A stretch of 52,864 nucleotides of DNA from RUG13409 sp045616985 (GTDB taxonomy: Bacteria > Bacillota > Clostridia > Peptostreptococcales > Anaerovoracaceae): assembly GCA_045616985.1 (NCBI GenBank), contig JAZLHU010000048.1, positions 1 to 52,864 on the forward strand. The letters are read 5' to 3'. Shown one piece after another: positions 7,614 through 15,978 of the stretch. Positions within the stretch are counted from its first letter, which is position 1. Each line of letters begins with the position of its first letter. A program made the position numbers and the translations under genes. The notes under the pieces were generated by a model that ran no database searches, had not been told where the DNA came from, and saw nothing but the letters and a program-made list of their open reading frames with translations.

Positions 7614-8445
7614 GTTTCTTACCTCTGAAAAATTCATTTATTCTGTCAATAAACGAACGGTTATCGTTAAGCCCGCTTATGTATACGTTCATCAAATATT
7701 TTTCAACGGTTTTAAGATCTAAAAACCTTGAAAGCTTTCCGTCGACAGCCATAGATATAATACCTGTTTCCTCGGACACTATAAGAACGATTGCATCGGA
7801 TACTTCGGAAATACCAATACCCGCTCTGTGTCTGGTACCAAGGTCCTTACTCAAATTCTGGTTTGTTGTAAGAGGAAGCACGCAGCCCGCTGCGTAAATT
7901 CGATCGGAACGTAAAATAACAGCACCGTCGTGAAGCGGACTTCCTTTATAGAAAAGGTTTTCCAATGCCTGTTCTGTAAGCAGTGCATCTATTATGGTTC
8001 CGGTTTCAGCTATATCTGCCAAAGCTGTTTCCTTTTCAATGACGATAAGAGCACCTTCCTTTCTCTGTGAGAAGTACTCTATTGAACGAACTATTACCTC
8101 AACCTGTTTGCTGATATTTTCAACATCCAATGAGAAAGCCTTTGACCCGAAACGTTTTCTTCCGATTCGCTCAAGTCCTCGCCTTAATTCCGGCTGGAAT
8201 ACAACTACCAAGGCAATAAGACCTACGGAAATAACCTTCTCAAGTATCCAGTGAACAACATAAAAATGACATAATTCAGAAAGCCATGTTGCCGCCAATA
8301 CGATCACCAAGCCTTTGGCAAGCTGTTCGGCACGGGTCGATCTGATAAAGCTCATAAGTTTGTACACCAAAAATGTTATTATCAGGATGTCTATAAGGTC
8401 GGTTATCCCGAAATTTGAAGTTATGATACTGATTTTTTGATCCAT
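7600..8445 (-). CDS. cdaA: Membrane-bound diadenylate cyclase (c-di-AMP synthase)
   Basis: A 281-residue protein with three N-terminal membrane helices (to about residue 82) and a cytoplasmic DAC domain that makes c-di-AMP from two ATP. The active-site motifs DGA (173-175, in SPLHDGAV) and RHR (205-207, in LGTRHRAGIG) are intact. c-di-AMP controls potassium and osmolyte uptake and cell-wall homeostasis in this phylum. AGGTGGATATAT precedes the ATG. It is the first gene of the cdaA-cdaR-glmM operon and diverges from yhaM across a 127-base promoter region. Confidence 0.96.
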   Translation of the reverse strand: MDQKISIITSNFGITDLIDILIITFLVYKLMSFIRSTRAEQLAKGLVIVLAATWLSELCHFYVVHWILEKVISVGLIALVVVFQPELRRGLERIGRKRFGSKAFSLDVENISKQVEVIVRSIEYFSQRKEGALIVIEKETALADIAETGTIIDALLTEQALENLFYKGSPLHDGAVILRSDRIYAAGCVLPLTTNQNLSKDLGTRHRAGIGISEVSDAIVLIVSEETGIISMAVDGKLSRFLDLKTVEKYLMNVYISGLNDNRSFIDRINEFFRGKKHAAE

Positions 8446-8476
8446 ATATCCACCTACAAAAACAAATTGACACTCT

Positions 8477-8482
8477 ATTATA
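8477..8482 (-). promoter_or_regulatory. Candidate -10 element for the cdaA operon
   Basis: A perfect TATAAT on the minus strand 31 bases before the cdaA ATG, in a very A/T-rich stretch. No convincing -35 hexamer is found at the usual distance, so only the -10 is marked. The start point would be near 8470, giving a leader of about 25 bases that contains the ribosome site. Confidence 0.5.
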
Positions 8483-8522
8483 CTATATAAAATTCAGAGA
8501 TGGGATATTTTTTTGGACTCTC

Positions 8523-8551
8523 TTGTAAATTTTTGGAATATATGCTATCAT
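8523..8551 (+). promoter_or_regulatory. Promoter of yhaM-recD2-comFC
   Basis: TTGTAA (8523-8528), 17 bases, TATCAT (8546-8551) on the plus strand. The predicted start point lies about 15 bases before the yhaM ATG, just upstream of its AAGGAG. Matches are moderate but spacing is ideal and nothing better is seen. Confidence 0.6.
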
Positions 8552-8572
8552 CCTATCGTAAGGAGTAAAACT

Positions 8573-9547
8573 ATGAGCAAAGAGGTTTTTATTGAAAATT
8601 TAACGGTCGGAGAAGAGCTTACCGACTATTTTATGGCAAAAAATGCAGGTCTGAAGACCGGCTCAAACCAAAAAATATATTTTGATATCACCCTGGCGGA
8701 TAAGACCGGTGAGATAAACGGCAAAAAATGGGATATTTCGGAAGAGGAAGCGATTTCCCTTTCAGAAATCAGGGACGGAGGCATTGTCAAAATAAAAGCT
8801 GCCGTTTCCGAATGGAACGGCATAAAGCAGATCAAGATACTCCGCATCAGAAAAACGACTGAGGCAGACGTTTTTGATATGGCTGATTTTGTAAAGGCTG
8901 CTCCGGAAGATCCGAAGGAAATGCTTGCCTATATCACTGCGCAGGCAGAAACAATTGAGGACGCGGGTCTTAAGAAGCTATGCCTGGACACTCTCTCCGA
9001 AAACAAGGAAAAACTCCTCTATTACCCTGCGGCAAAGGCAAATCACCATGCAGAGCTCGGAGGACTTTTATACCACACCAGAAGAATGCTTACCATGGGC
9101 ATTAAGGCTTGTATGGTTTACACAAACTTAAACAAAGACTGGGTTATTGCAGGTGTCATCATGCACGATATGGAAAAGCTGAACGAGATCGCCGCTAACG
9201 AATTCGGAATTTCAAGCGGATATACCGTAAAGGGAAATCTTCTTGGGCACATTGTAATGGGCGCAATTTCAATGGAAGAACGTGCCGAGGCCGCCGGACT
9301 TTCCGCTGAAAAAACCGTTATGATGCAGCATATGATCATTTCACATCATAACGAACCGGAATTCGGAAGCCCTTTAAGACCGATGTTCCCGGAAGCAGAG
9401 CTTCTCCACCATCTCGATATGCTTGATGCAAGAATGTTCGATTTTGAGGAAGCTTTAAAAACCGCAGAGCCGGGCGGATTCTCAGAAAGAGTACGGACTC
9501 TTGAAGGAAGGCTTTTATACAAGCCGAGTTTTGCAAACGAAAAATAA
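8573..9547 (+). CDS. yhaM: 3'-5' exoribonuclease YhaM family protein
   Basis: A 324-residue protein with an N-terminal OB-fold nucleic-acid-binding domain (residues 1-100) and an HD-type phosphohydrolase domain. The metal-binding histidines and aspartate lie in AELGGLLYHTRRM and GVIMHDMEKL, with a later ISHH. YhaM-type enzymes trim RNA, and in Staphylococcus act on mRNA 3' ends. The ATG at 8573 follows AAGGAGTAAAACT; an upstream in-frame ATG at 8513 lies within the promoter and is rejected. It is followed three bases later by recD2. Confidence 0.93.
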   Translation: MSKEVFIENLTVGEELTDYFMAKNAGLKTGSNQKIYFDITLADKTGEINGKKWDISEEEAISLSEIRDGGIVKIKAAVSEWNGIKQIKILRIRKTTEADVFDMADFVKAAPEDPKEMLAYITAQAETIEDAGLKKLCLDTLSENKEKLLYYPAAKANHHAELGGLLYHTRRMLTMGIKACMVYTNLNKDWVIAGVIMHDMEKLNEIAANEFGISSGYTVKGNLLGHIVMGAISMEERAEAAGLSAEKTVMMQHMIISHHNEPEFGSPLRPMFPEAELLHHLDMLDARMFDFEEALKTAEPGGFSERVRTLEGRLLYKPSFANEK

Positions 9548-9550
9548 GCA

Positions 9551-11764
9551 ATGAAAGAAGAAGTAATCGGCCGCATCAGCGAACTGGTTTACACAAATGA
9601 ATCAAACTATTACGCAGTACTGCTCTTTGAAACCGAAAAAGAGCAGTTTTTTGCAGTTGGATATATACCAAGCCCAAGGCCGGGGCGCGAATACAGATTA
9701 TCGGGAGAATGGAAAAATCATCCCAAATACGGAGAGCAATTTGCCTTTTCCTCGTTTGAGGAACTTGTGCCAAGCGAAGCGGCATCCATCTGCGCCTACC
9801 TTTCATCGGGCTTGATCAAAGGCGTAGGTCCTGCAACAGCAAGAGCCATTGTTAAAAAATTCGGAGACGAGACTCTTAAAATAATCGCCGAAAGCCCGCA
9901 AAGGCTTTGCGAGGTTTCGGGGATAGGCAAAATAAAAGCAGAAGCAATTTCAGTTTCGTACAAAGAGCAAACAGAATATGCAGATACAATAGTTGCTCTT
10001 GCCGGATTTGATATTTCCGCAAACACAGCCATGAAGCTGTATAAACAATACGGAGCAGGAGCTGTTGAAATTGTAAAGGAGAACCCGTACAGACTCGTAG
10101 ACGAAATGTACGGCATAGGCTTCGGAACTGCAGATAAGATTGCTAAAAATGCAGGAGTTGCCCAGGACTCACCATATAGAATCAAAAGCGGAAGTGTATT
10201 TGCTTTGGAAAGGCTTGCCGCATCCGGCGATACCTATGCGCCCGAAAAAAGTTTTATTGAATCAACCGCACAATTTTTGGATGTAACAAGAGAGCAGGTT
10301 TCAGATGCACTTTTTGATCTTGTAATGGATGGACAGGTATACAAAGAAAGCTTAGGCGGAGAAGACATTCTGATGCTGTACAGGTTTAGAAGAGCCGAAA
10401 GCTACTGCGCTTCAAAGCTTAAAATTCTTTGCGGATGCGAGCTTACGGGAATACCCGCAAAGCCGGAGAAGCTAATCGAAGCAAGCGAACAGAAAAGCGG
10501 TATAAAGCTTTCCGAAACTCAAAAAAATGCTGTCATTTCCTCATTAAAAAACGGCGTTTCTGTGATTACGGGAGGCCCTGGAACGGGGAAAACGACCATA
10601 ATAAACACAATACTTGCAATACTTGATTCCGCGGATATAAAAACTCTTCTGGCGGCGCCGACAGGACGTGCCGCAAAGAGAATGAGCCAGGCTGCAGGAC
10701 AAAGCGCCATGACCATCCACAGAATGCTTGAATATGGGCACAGCGAGGATTCCGACTTTTTATATTTCGGCAAAAACGAAGAAAACCAAATTGAAGCAGG
10801 ATGCATCATAGTTGATGAAGCATCCATGATAGACATTCTTCTTATGGAAGCCCTTCTGCGAGCCATTAAGCCCGGCACAAGGCTTATCATTGTAGGCGAT
10901 GCAGACCAGCTTCCGCCTGTCGGCGCAGGAAACGTTCTTTCAGATATTTTATCCTGCGAAATGATTCACTCCGTACGACTTAAGGAAATTTTCCGTCAGG
11001 CCCAAGAGTCCATGATCGTTGTAAATGCACACAATGTAAACCACGGAGAATATCCATTATACAATCAAAAGGATACGGACTTTTTCATTCTGGAAAGAAA
11101 GAGCGAGGCTGATATTGTCGAAACAATAAAGGATCTCTGCAAAAACAGACTTCCGTCTTTCTACAAAGATATTGACAGCACAACGGACATTCAGGTTCTG
11201 ACTCCCACAAGGAAAGGAAACTGCGGAACTTACGAGCTTAACAAAATCCTTCGCGAGGTCTTAAACCCGAAAACTTCGGATAAAAACGAAAAGCTCATAG
11301 GAGACAGACTCTTCAGGGAAGGCGATAAGGTCATGCAGAACAAAAACGATTATACCCTCTCGTGGAGAGATTTGAATACCTTCGAAGCCGGAGAAGGTAT
11401 CTTCAACGGTGATATGGGAATTGTGCAGACCGTCGATAACGAAGAAGGTACGATCAGCGTTGTATTTGATGATACAAAGCTGGTGACTTACGATTACTCA
11501 AGCATAGACGAAGTTGAAGCCGCATTCGCCATGACGGTACACAAAAGTCAGGGCTCTGAATTTGCGGTTGTGGTAATGCCGATTGCAGGCTTTCCGCCTA
11601 TGCTTTCCACAAGAAATCTGTTCTACACAGCTATAACAAGAGCAAAAACGGGGGTAGTTCTTGTAGGCAATCCGAAAATTGCAAACGCTATGGTAGACAA
11701 TGATTTTTCAGCAAAACGCTATTCGGGACTTGGAGAAAGATTACGGAAACTTTGGGATTTATAA
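9551..11764 (+). CDS. recD2: RecD2-type 5'-3' DNA helicase
   Basis: A 737-residue superfamily 1B helicase. The N-terminal third has the RecD2-specific OB-like and helix-hairpin-helix segments (for example IKGVGPATARAIVKKFG, then CEVSGIGKIKA), without the RecB-interacting region of RecBCD RecD. Walker A GGPGTGKTT has its lysine at residue 347. Walker B with VDEASMID follows, and the C-terminal UvrD-like FAMTVHKSQGSEF is intact. Such proteins act in replication-fork maintenance and repair in organisms without RecBCD. It is tightly linked to yhaM upstream and overlaps comFC by 13 bases. Confidence 0.95.
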   Translation: MKEEVIGRISELVYTNESNYYAVLLFETEKEQFFAVGYIPSPRPGREYRLSGEWKNHPKYGEQFAFSSFEELVPSEAASICAYLSSGLIKGVGPATARAIVKKFGDETLKIIAESPQRLCEVSGIGKIKAEAISVSYKEQTEYADTIVALAGFDISANTAMKLYKQYGAGAVEIVKENPYRLVDEMYGIGFGTADKIAKNAGVAQDSPYRIKSGSVFALERLAASGDTYAPEKSFIESTAQFLDVTREQVSDALFDLVMDGQVYKESLGGEDILMLYRFRRAESYCASKLKILCGCELTGIPAKPEKLIEASEQKSGIKLSETQKNAVISSLKNGVSVITGGPGTGKTTIINTILAILDSADIKTLLAAPTGRAAKRMSQAAGQSAMTIHRMLEYGHSEDSDFLYFGKNEENQIEAGCIIVDEASMIDILLMEALLRAIKPGTRLIIVGDADQLPPVGAGNVLSDILSCEMIHSVRLKEIFRQAQESMIVVNAHNVNHGEYPLYNQKDTDFFILERKSEADIVETIKDLCKNRLPSFYKDIDSTTDIQVLTPTRKGNCGTYELNKILREVLNPKTSDKNEKLIGDRLFREGDKVMQNKNDYTLSWRDLNTFEAGEGIFNGDMGIVQTVDNEEGTISVVFDDTKLVTYDYSSIDEVEAAFAMTVHKSQGSEFAVVVMPIAGFPPMLSTRNLFYTAITRAKTGVVLVGNPKIANAMVDNDFSAKRYSGLGERLRKLWDL

Positions 11765-12438
11765 AAACAAAATTATTAGATTTGATTTATCCTGATAATT
11801 TATATTGCTGTGTATGCAAAGATTTAATAAACAGCAGCCGCATTCACGGTCTTTGCGACTCATGCATAGAAAAGATCGATTGGACCTTAGACGATCCTTT
11901 TAAATTTTCCTTGGATGAGTTTTCTTTTTCCGGAGTTTTCACCTGCTGCACCTACGGATTTTTCCCGAGAAAAATCATTCACAGTCTAAAGCTATCCAAA
12001 GAAACCTATATTGCAAAAGGGATAGGAAAGCTTATGGGCGAAAGAGTTCTGCAGGAAGCCGTTAATTTTGATTACATGATACCCGTTCCGTCCGGAAAAG
12101 AGAATTTTAAGAAAAGAGGATTTAACCAGGCAGAGCTTCTTGCCGAGTATGCATCCCAAGAATGTAATATTCCTCTGATGAAAAATAATTTATACAAAAA
12201 ATCAGAAACAAAGTCCATGCGTCTTGCATCAGGAGCTGAAAGAAGATTCATGCTAACAGGAGCATTCGATGTCAATGAACCTTGTAAAATCAAGGATAAA
12301 TGCATTCTGCTGATTGACGATGTCGTAACAACCGGAAGCACAGCAGAAGAATGCAGCAAGGTCCTTTTGGCAAGCGGTGCATCCAAAGTCTATGTATTGT
12401 GCTTTGCTGCAGCTTCAGGATATGGTATAATTGATTGA
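11752..12438 (+). CDS. comFC: ComF family phosphoribosyltransferase-like protein
   Basis: A 228-residue protein with a four-cysteine zinc-finger-like N-terminus (Cys19/20, 22, 35, 38) and a type I phosphoribosyltransferase fold that carries the PRPP loop ILLIDDVVTTGSTAEE near the end. The conserved RGFNQAELLAEY block is present. In Bacillus and Helicobacter ComFC is needed for handling transforming DNA, but it is widespread in species not known to take up DNA. The start is a TTG within the end of recD2, a 13-base overlap without a strong ribosome site, so coupled translation is likely. A later start is possible but would cut the zinc finger. Confidence 0.9.
   Translation: MGFIKTKLLDLIYPDNLYCCVCKDLINSSRIHGLCDSCIEKIDWTLDDPFKFSLDEFSFSGVFTCCTYGFFPRKIIHSLKLSKETYIAKGIGKLMGERVLQEAVNFDYMIPVPSGKENFKKRGFNQAELLAEYASQECNIPLMKNNLYKKSETKSMRLASGAERRFMLTGAFDVNEPCKIKDKCILLIDDVVTTGSTAEECSKVLLASGASKVYVLCFAAASGYGIID
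12404..12431 (+). promoter_or_regulatory. Candidate extended -10 promoter of hpf
   Basis: TGGTATAAT (12423-12431) is an extended -10, with TTGCTG (12404-12409) 16 bases upstream. It lies in the last codons of comFC. The start would be near 12438, leaving a 43-base leader that includes AAGGAGG. A second weaker candidate (TTGACT at 12435-12440 with TAATAT) cannot be excluded. Confidence 0.5.
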
Positions 12439-12480
12439 CTCGATTTTGGGATAACTTAATATATACAAGGAGGTTTAAGT

Positions 12481-13008
12481 ATGAAAGTTAACATCAAAAG
12501 CAAAAACTTGAACCCAAGTGATGCACTGGTAAGCAAAATTGAGGCTAAAATCGGCAAACTGGATAAGTATTTCTCCAGCGATATCGAAGCAAATGTAATG
12601 CTTACAGAAGTAAAAACAGGTCTTGCAAAGCTTGAAGCAACTATCAATGCAGGAGGAATGATCTTCCGTGCAGAAGAGTCCAATGCAGATTTATTCTTCT
12701 GTCTGGACAAAGTGATCGACAAGCTCTCCTCTCAGATGAGCCGCTTCAAGAAAAAACTTATCAAAAAGCATAAGGATCAGAAAGACATACTTCTTGCAGA
12801 AGTGCCTGATGTTGCAGAGGCTGTTGAGGAAGTAAACGTAGTAAAGACAAAGACCTTTGCTCTTACTCCGATGACAACAGACGAAGCCATCCTCCAGATG
12901 GAGCTTCTTGCACACAACTTCTATGTATTTGCAAATCCTGACACAGGAAAAGCAAACATCGTATACAAGAGAGCAGATGGCCAGTACGGTCTTCTCGTAA
13001 CAGAATAA
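12481..13008 (+). CDS. hpf: Ribosome hibernation promoting factor, long form
   Basis: A 175-residue protein with an N-terminal HPF/YfiA domain (residues 1-100; basic face around FKKKLIKKHKDQ) and a C-terminal dimerisation domain (from about 118) ending in NIVYKRADGQYGLL. Long-form HPF pairs two 70S ribosomes into inactive 100S particles under starvation. The strong AAGGAGGTTTAAGT precedes the ATG. It has its own promoter candidate and a good terminator, so it is probably expressed apart from comFC. Confidence 0.95.
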   Translation: MKVNIKSKNLNPSDALVSKIEAKIGKLDKYFSSDIEANVMLTEVKTGLAKLEATINAGGMIFRAEESNADLFFCLDKVIDKLSSQMSRFKKKLIKKHKDQKDILLAEVPDVAEAVEEVNVVKTKTFALTPMTTDEAILQMELLAHNFYVFANPDTGKANIVYKRADGQYGLLVTE

Positions 13009-13028
13009 TCATCCAGTGTGATTTGCAC

Positions 13029-13060
13029 GGAATCCTGATAACCATCAGGATTCCGTTTTT
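13029..13060 (+). terminator. Terminator of hpf
   Basis: A perfect 11-bp stem GGAATCCTGAT/ATCAGGATTCC (13029-13039 with 13044-13054) with a four-base AACC loop, followed by a G and five T. It ends the plus-strand yhaM-recD2-comFC-hpf run. Confidence 0.95.
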
Positions 13061-13083
13061 ATTATCAGTCAAACAGTGCCCCT

Positions 13084-13194
13084 TCACAAACGCATGCGAA
13101 AGAAAGCTGCAATTCTAATACCACTATCTGACAGATATCGCAAAAGACCATATTTTCCGTAATCGCCCGCGTTGGCAAAGTATTGATTCTTCAT
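13084..13194 (-). pseudogene. Truncated N-terminus of a MKNQYF...KYGLLR family protein
   Basis: A 36-codon frame whose first 29 residues (MKNQYFANAGDYGKYGLLRY and on to about GIRIA) match the conserved N-terminus of a widespread uncharacterised protein of over 200 residues that starts MKNQYFGD..DY.KYGLLR. The frame then degenerates and stops, and hpf's terminator lies immediately beyond, so the body of the gene is missing. Its ATG directly abuts the stop of the small ORF at 13195-13356. The identification rests on memory of that N-terminal pattern. Confidence 0.55.
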
Positions 13195-13356
13195 TCAGTG
13201 TCCTCTGTGGTTGACAGCATACTGATTGTTTCTTTCAAATTCTGATCGATTCCGTAATCTGTTTGTTTTTTGTCTTTGCGCCTTGGCAGATAGTATGCCA
13301 ATTCCAAAGACTCCGGTTACCACAACTAAAAGGATTGTTAATTCAATAGTATTCAT
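13195..13356 (-). CDS. Small single-helix membrane protein, unknown
   Basis: A 53-codon ORF. Residues 4-24 form a clear hydrophobic helix (IELTILLVVVTGVFGIGIL) followed by a basic, polar tail (AKAQRQKTNRLRNR). This is the shape of a small type I or stem-anchored membrane peptide. A weak GGAAG lies 11 bases before the ATG. It is contiguous with the truncated MKNQYF fragment (TGA directly followed by ATG), so both may be remnants of one accessory operon. I do not recognise a family. Confidence 0.4.
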   Translation of the reverse strand: MNTIELTILLVVVTGVFGIGILSAKAQRQKTNRLRNRSEFERNNQYAVNHRGH

Positions 13357-13410
13357 ATTCTGCTTCCGGAGTCAAAACTGAGCTTAATGCACAATCCCCA
13401 AGGGATGCGA

Positions 13411-13572
13411 TTACTTGATCTCATCAAACCACTTTGCAAGTCTTTCAGTGCTGACCCTGTTCAGTACGGTCCCTTCTTTAAAGACTGCGCCGCTTGCACT
13501 TGGACGAAGTTCCTCTACAGTATCTCCTGTTCCGGGGCCGCCTTCCGCTCTAAGCAGCCAGGGAATATTCAT
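13411..13572 (-). CDS. Small ORF or gene fragment overlapping the transporter end
   Basis: A 53-codon frame that starts inside the last codons of the queuosine-precursor transporter gene, in another frame. The product is hydrophilic, with a glycine-rich patch (RAEGGPGTGDTVEEL) and an amphipathic end (STERLAKWFDEIK). It reads like the C-terminal tail of a larger soluble protein. No ribosome site is evident. It could be a remnant. I cannot name a family. Confidence 0.3.
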   Translation of the reverse strand: MNIPWLLRAEGGPGTGDTVEELRPSASGAVFKEGTVLNRVSTERLAKWFDEIK

Positions 13573-14287
13573 ACAGCTTTATCTTATTCACTATGCAGGC
13601 AACCAAAGGACTGAGAACAAGCTCCACAAATGTTTTTAAGCAGCCTTGAATTATTATAATCGCAAAGAGCTGAAATGGGCTTTGGATAATAGTGCCATAT
13701 CCACCGATAAAAGCATACAGCAGGGGCAAGAAAACCAAAGAATCAATTATCTCACCACATAGTGAAGAAAGGATGCTGCGATGGATAAAGGCTATATTGG
13801 TACCGCGCTTGTCTTTGCTCTTCATATCCCTGAATGTAAGATCGTTGATCAAATCTCCGCACATATATGCAGTAAGCGATGCAAACAAAACACCAAATGA
13901 CGACCCGAGCACATCAGCAAATTCTGCAGAAAAATCACTGTCAACACCCGGCATTGCAATTACAAGTTCAATGATCCCTACCATAAACAGATTTGCAAAG
14001 AAAGCAACCCAACTGATTTTTCTGCTCCATGCATAACCATATACCTCTGAAAAAATATCAGATGTAATATATGTAAATGGGAACACAACAAAGGAAGATG
14101 CAATGGATAAAGGCAAACCGTTAATACTCCAGCCAAACAAAACAATACTTTTTGTGGCAACAATATTACTAATCAGCAGCGATGAAACAGACAAAATCGA
14201 TAGAATCAAAAACAACGGCGACATTTTACGATGAACACTCAGCTCAAGGCTGTTTATTATTCTTTTAAAAAGGTTTTTAATATTCAT
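13550..14287 (-). CDS. Queuosine precursor transporter (VUT/YhhQ family)
   Basis: A 245-residue membrane protein with about six helices. It has the family signature around residues 70-90 (VVFPFTYITSDIFSEVYG), and charged, conserved CGDLINDLTF in the middle. Members import queuine or preQ precursors for tRNA modification. A longer-than-usual N-terminal cytoplasmic segment (about 25 residues) precedes the first helix. It is flanked on both sides by short orphan frames that look like parts of another gene, and it follows the crotonase after a 137-base gap. It is probably co-transcribed from upstream. No terminator is visible after it. Confidence 0.88.
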   Translation of the reverse strand: MNIKNLFKRIINSLELSVHRKMSPLFLILSILSVSSLLISNIVATKSIVLFGWSINGLPLSIASSFVVFPFTYITSDIFSEVYGYAWSRKISWVAFFANLFMVGIIELVIAMPGVDSDFSAEFADVLGSSFGVLFASLTAYMCGDLINDLTFRDMKSKDKRGTNIAFIHRSILSSLCGEIIDSLVFLPLLYAFIGGYGTIIQSPFQLFAIIIIQGCLKTFVELVLSPLVACIVNKIKLYEYSLAA

Positions 14288-14293
14288 TCTGTT

Positions 14294-14434
14294 TTACACC
14301 ACAACTCCAAACCCGGATCCTGCAATCTTAAAATACTTATCAGGCTCGCCGGGGCTAAATATTTCCCCGGCAGTAACAGCTCCTCTTACTAAATCGTGAT
14401 CCTGTCTCAAGCTGACACCTGAAATTACCTGTTC
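14294..14434 (-). pseudogene. Orphan coding remnant between crotonase and transporter genes
   Basis: A 46-codon open frame without an ATG, running from just inside the crotonase 3' end to 7 bases before the transporter ATG. The translation looks like real protein (LRQDHDLVRGAVTAGEIF, then KIAGSGFGVVV) rather than antisense noise. A TTG start behind AGGTG is possible. Either it is a very small gene or the edge of a larger one lost to deletion. No family recognised. Confidence 0.3.
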
Positions 14435-15195
14435 TTAAACTCTGCTTTTCTCTTTTCAAACATTGCGCTGATGCCTTCAATGCGGTCTTCCGTTTCAAAG
14501 AGTGATGAATTGTGTTCGTTTTCGAACTTAAGTCCGGAAAGAAGATCGTGCTCATCCGCATAGTCTATGCACTTTTTGCATTCTGCAACAGCAATAGGAG
14601 CCTTGGAGCAGATCGTCTGAGCAACTTCCATTGCCTTTGCAAGAGATTGACCCTCTTCTGCAACATATTCGCAAACACCAAGCGCAAGTGCTTCCTGAGC
14701 AGGAACAAGCTCTCCCGTGTAAATGAGTCTCTTTGCTCTTCCGACACCGACAAGTCTTGTAAGACGCTGTGTTCCGCCTGCGCCGGGCGTGATCCCGAGA
14801 CCACATTCCGGAAAGCCCGCCTTGACCTTTGCATCAAATACTCTGATGTCTGCGCAAAGTGCAAGCTCAAGTCCGCCGCCCATGCAATTACCGTGAACTG
14901 CGCAAATTACAGGATGGGGGAAGCTTTCGAATTTCAGGAATACATTCTGCATTCTTTCTGATGTTGCATAGTTTCCTGCTCTGTCAACAGTCTTAAGATT
15001 CTTTACATCTGCACCTGCAGAGAAAATCTTCTGATCGCTGCAAACAACAAGAGCCCATACTTCCGGGTCATTTGCAAATTCATCCATAGCCTGCGACATC
15101 TCTTCAAGCACATCAAATGTCAGTACGTTTACAGGCGGGTTGGAAAGTGTAAGAACACCGACGTGTCCTTCTTTGCTTGTTTTAACAAATTGCAT
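14425..15195 (-). CDS. Enoyl-CoA hydratase / crotonase family protein
   Basis: A 256-residue crotonase-fold enzyme. Both catalytic glutamates of true enoyl-CoA hydratases are present: Glu110 in GGGLELALCADI and Glu130 in FPECGLGITPGAGGTQRL. The oxyanion-hole glycines are intact. This favours hydration of a 2-enoyl-CoA (for example crotonyl-CoA in butyrate-type fermentation) over a decarboxylase or isomerase. AAGGAGGACACTT precedes the ATG. It follows pnuC by 25 bases in the NusG-II/Gx/PnuC run. No other beta-oxidation gene is adjacent, so the pathway is inferred only generally. Confidence 0.9.
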   Translation of the reverse strand: MQFVKTSKEGHVGVLTLSNPPVNVLTFDVLEEMSQAMDEFANDPEVWALVVCSDQKIFSAGADVKNLKTVDRAGNYATSERMQNVFLKFESFPHPVICAVHGNCMGGGLELALCADIRVFDAKVKAGFPECGLGITPGAGGTQRLTRLVGVGRAKRLIYTGELVPAQEALALGVCEYVAEEGQSLAKAMEVAQTICSKAPIAVAECKKCIDYADEHDLLSGLKFENEHNSSLFETEDRIEGISAMFEKRKAEFKNR

Positions 15196-15220
15196 AAGTG
15201 TCCTCCTTAATCAATATTAT

Positions 15221-15970
15221 CTAAACTTTATTTTTTATCTTAGTGTAATTGTTCCACTTAATATATCCATAGGTAGTGTTCACAAGATAGCACACGGTAA
15301 GCGCCAGCATGACAAACTGTCCGGAAAGTATCCAGATTACTGCGTCAACTATGACCTCAAGATACCATGCAAACCATTGCTCCTTAAAACGCATAAGGAT
15401 AAATGTGCCGTTTGCGATATCAAGCGCCGAAACAAAAGCATCCAAATAGCATACGATAATCTCCAGATTTCGGTTTCCGCCAAACAGATCAGTCACGAAA
15501 ATATGCTCCGTAACGCAGCATACTATGGTTCCGAAAACCAGGGTCCACGCAAGGATACCGAGTATTACCAGAACCTCCTGTTTCCCCGAAAGTCCCCTTA
15601 CCTGCGTAATTTCTTTTTTATATCTGTCCGGATAACGTCTCCAATTGACGTAGCTGATGATATCAATGGGGATCCAGAAAAATACAACCGTTGCCATAGT
15701 GGCAAAACGCGCACCCAGCAGCAGCATAATTGCAATTTCGGAAAACTCAATAAACAGGGATACAATAAAATTATTCTTGTCCTGTTTTGCAATCTGAAGC
15801 TCGCAGGTTACATTCAGCACTGTATAGGCAATCATCAATGCCATAATGATTTTGCCGTTGTGTCCGTTAACATCCTCTTCGGGAAACAAAACGGCAAATG
15901 TCACTGTAAGAATCAGGGCACAAATGTAATATGTTCTTTCATACTTTGTAAGTGATTTAAAAAAATTCAT
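15221..15970 (-). CDS. PnuC-like nicotinamide riboside transporter
   Basis: A 249-residue membrane protein with about seven helices in the PnuC arrangement. It has aromatic-rich segments late in the sequence (FAWYLEVIVDAVIWI, then NTTYGYIKWNNY) that resemble the substrate-binding motifs of PnuC. PnuC proteins take up nicotinamide riboside by facilitated diffusion. It follows the Gx transporter gene by 8 bases. No NAD- or NMN-type riboswitch is visible in front of it, as it is internal to an operon. A thiamine- or riboflavin-specific PnuC relative is possible. Confidence 0.78.
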   Translation of the reverse strand: MNFFKSLTKYERTYYICALILTVTFAVLFPEEDVNGHNGKIIMALMIAYTVLNVTCELQIAKQDKNNFIVSLFIEFSEIAIMLLLGARFATMATVVFFWIPIDIISYVNWRRYPDRYKKEITQVRGLSGKQEVLVILGILAWTLVFGTIVCCVTEHIFVTDLFGGNRNLEIIVCYLDAFVSALDIANGTFILMRFKEQWFAWYLEVIVDAVIWILSGQFVMLALTVCYLVNTTYGYIKWNNYTKIKNKV

Positions 15971-15978
15971 TTCATCCC

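Noticed and set aside
15140..15955. Plus-strand ORF of 271 codons opposite pnuC
   Set aside because: Antisense to an intact membrane-protein gene with a clear family match; biased residue content typical of shadows.
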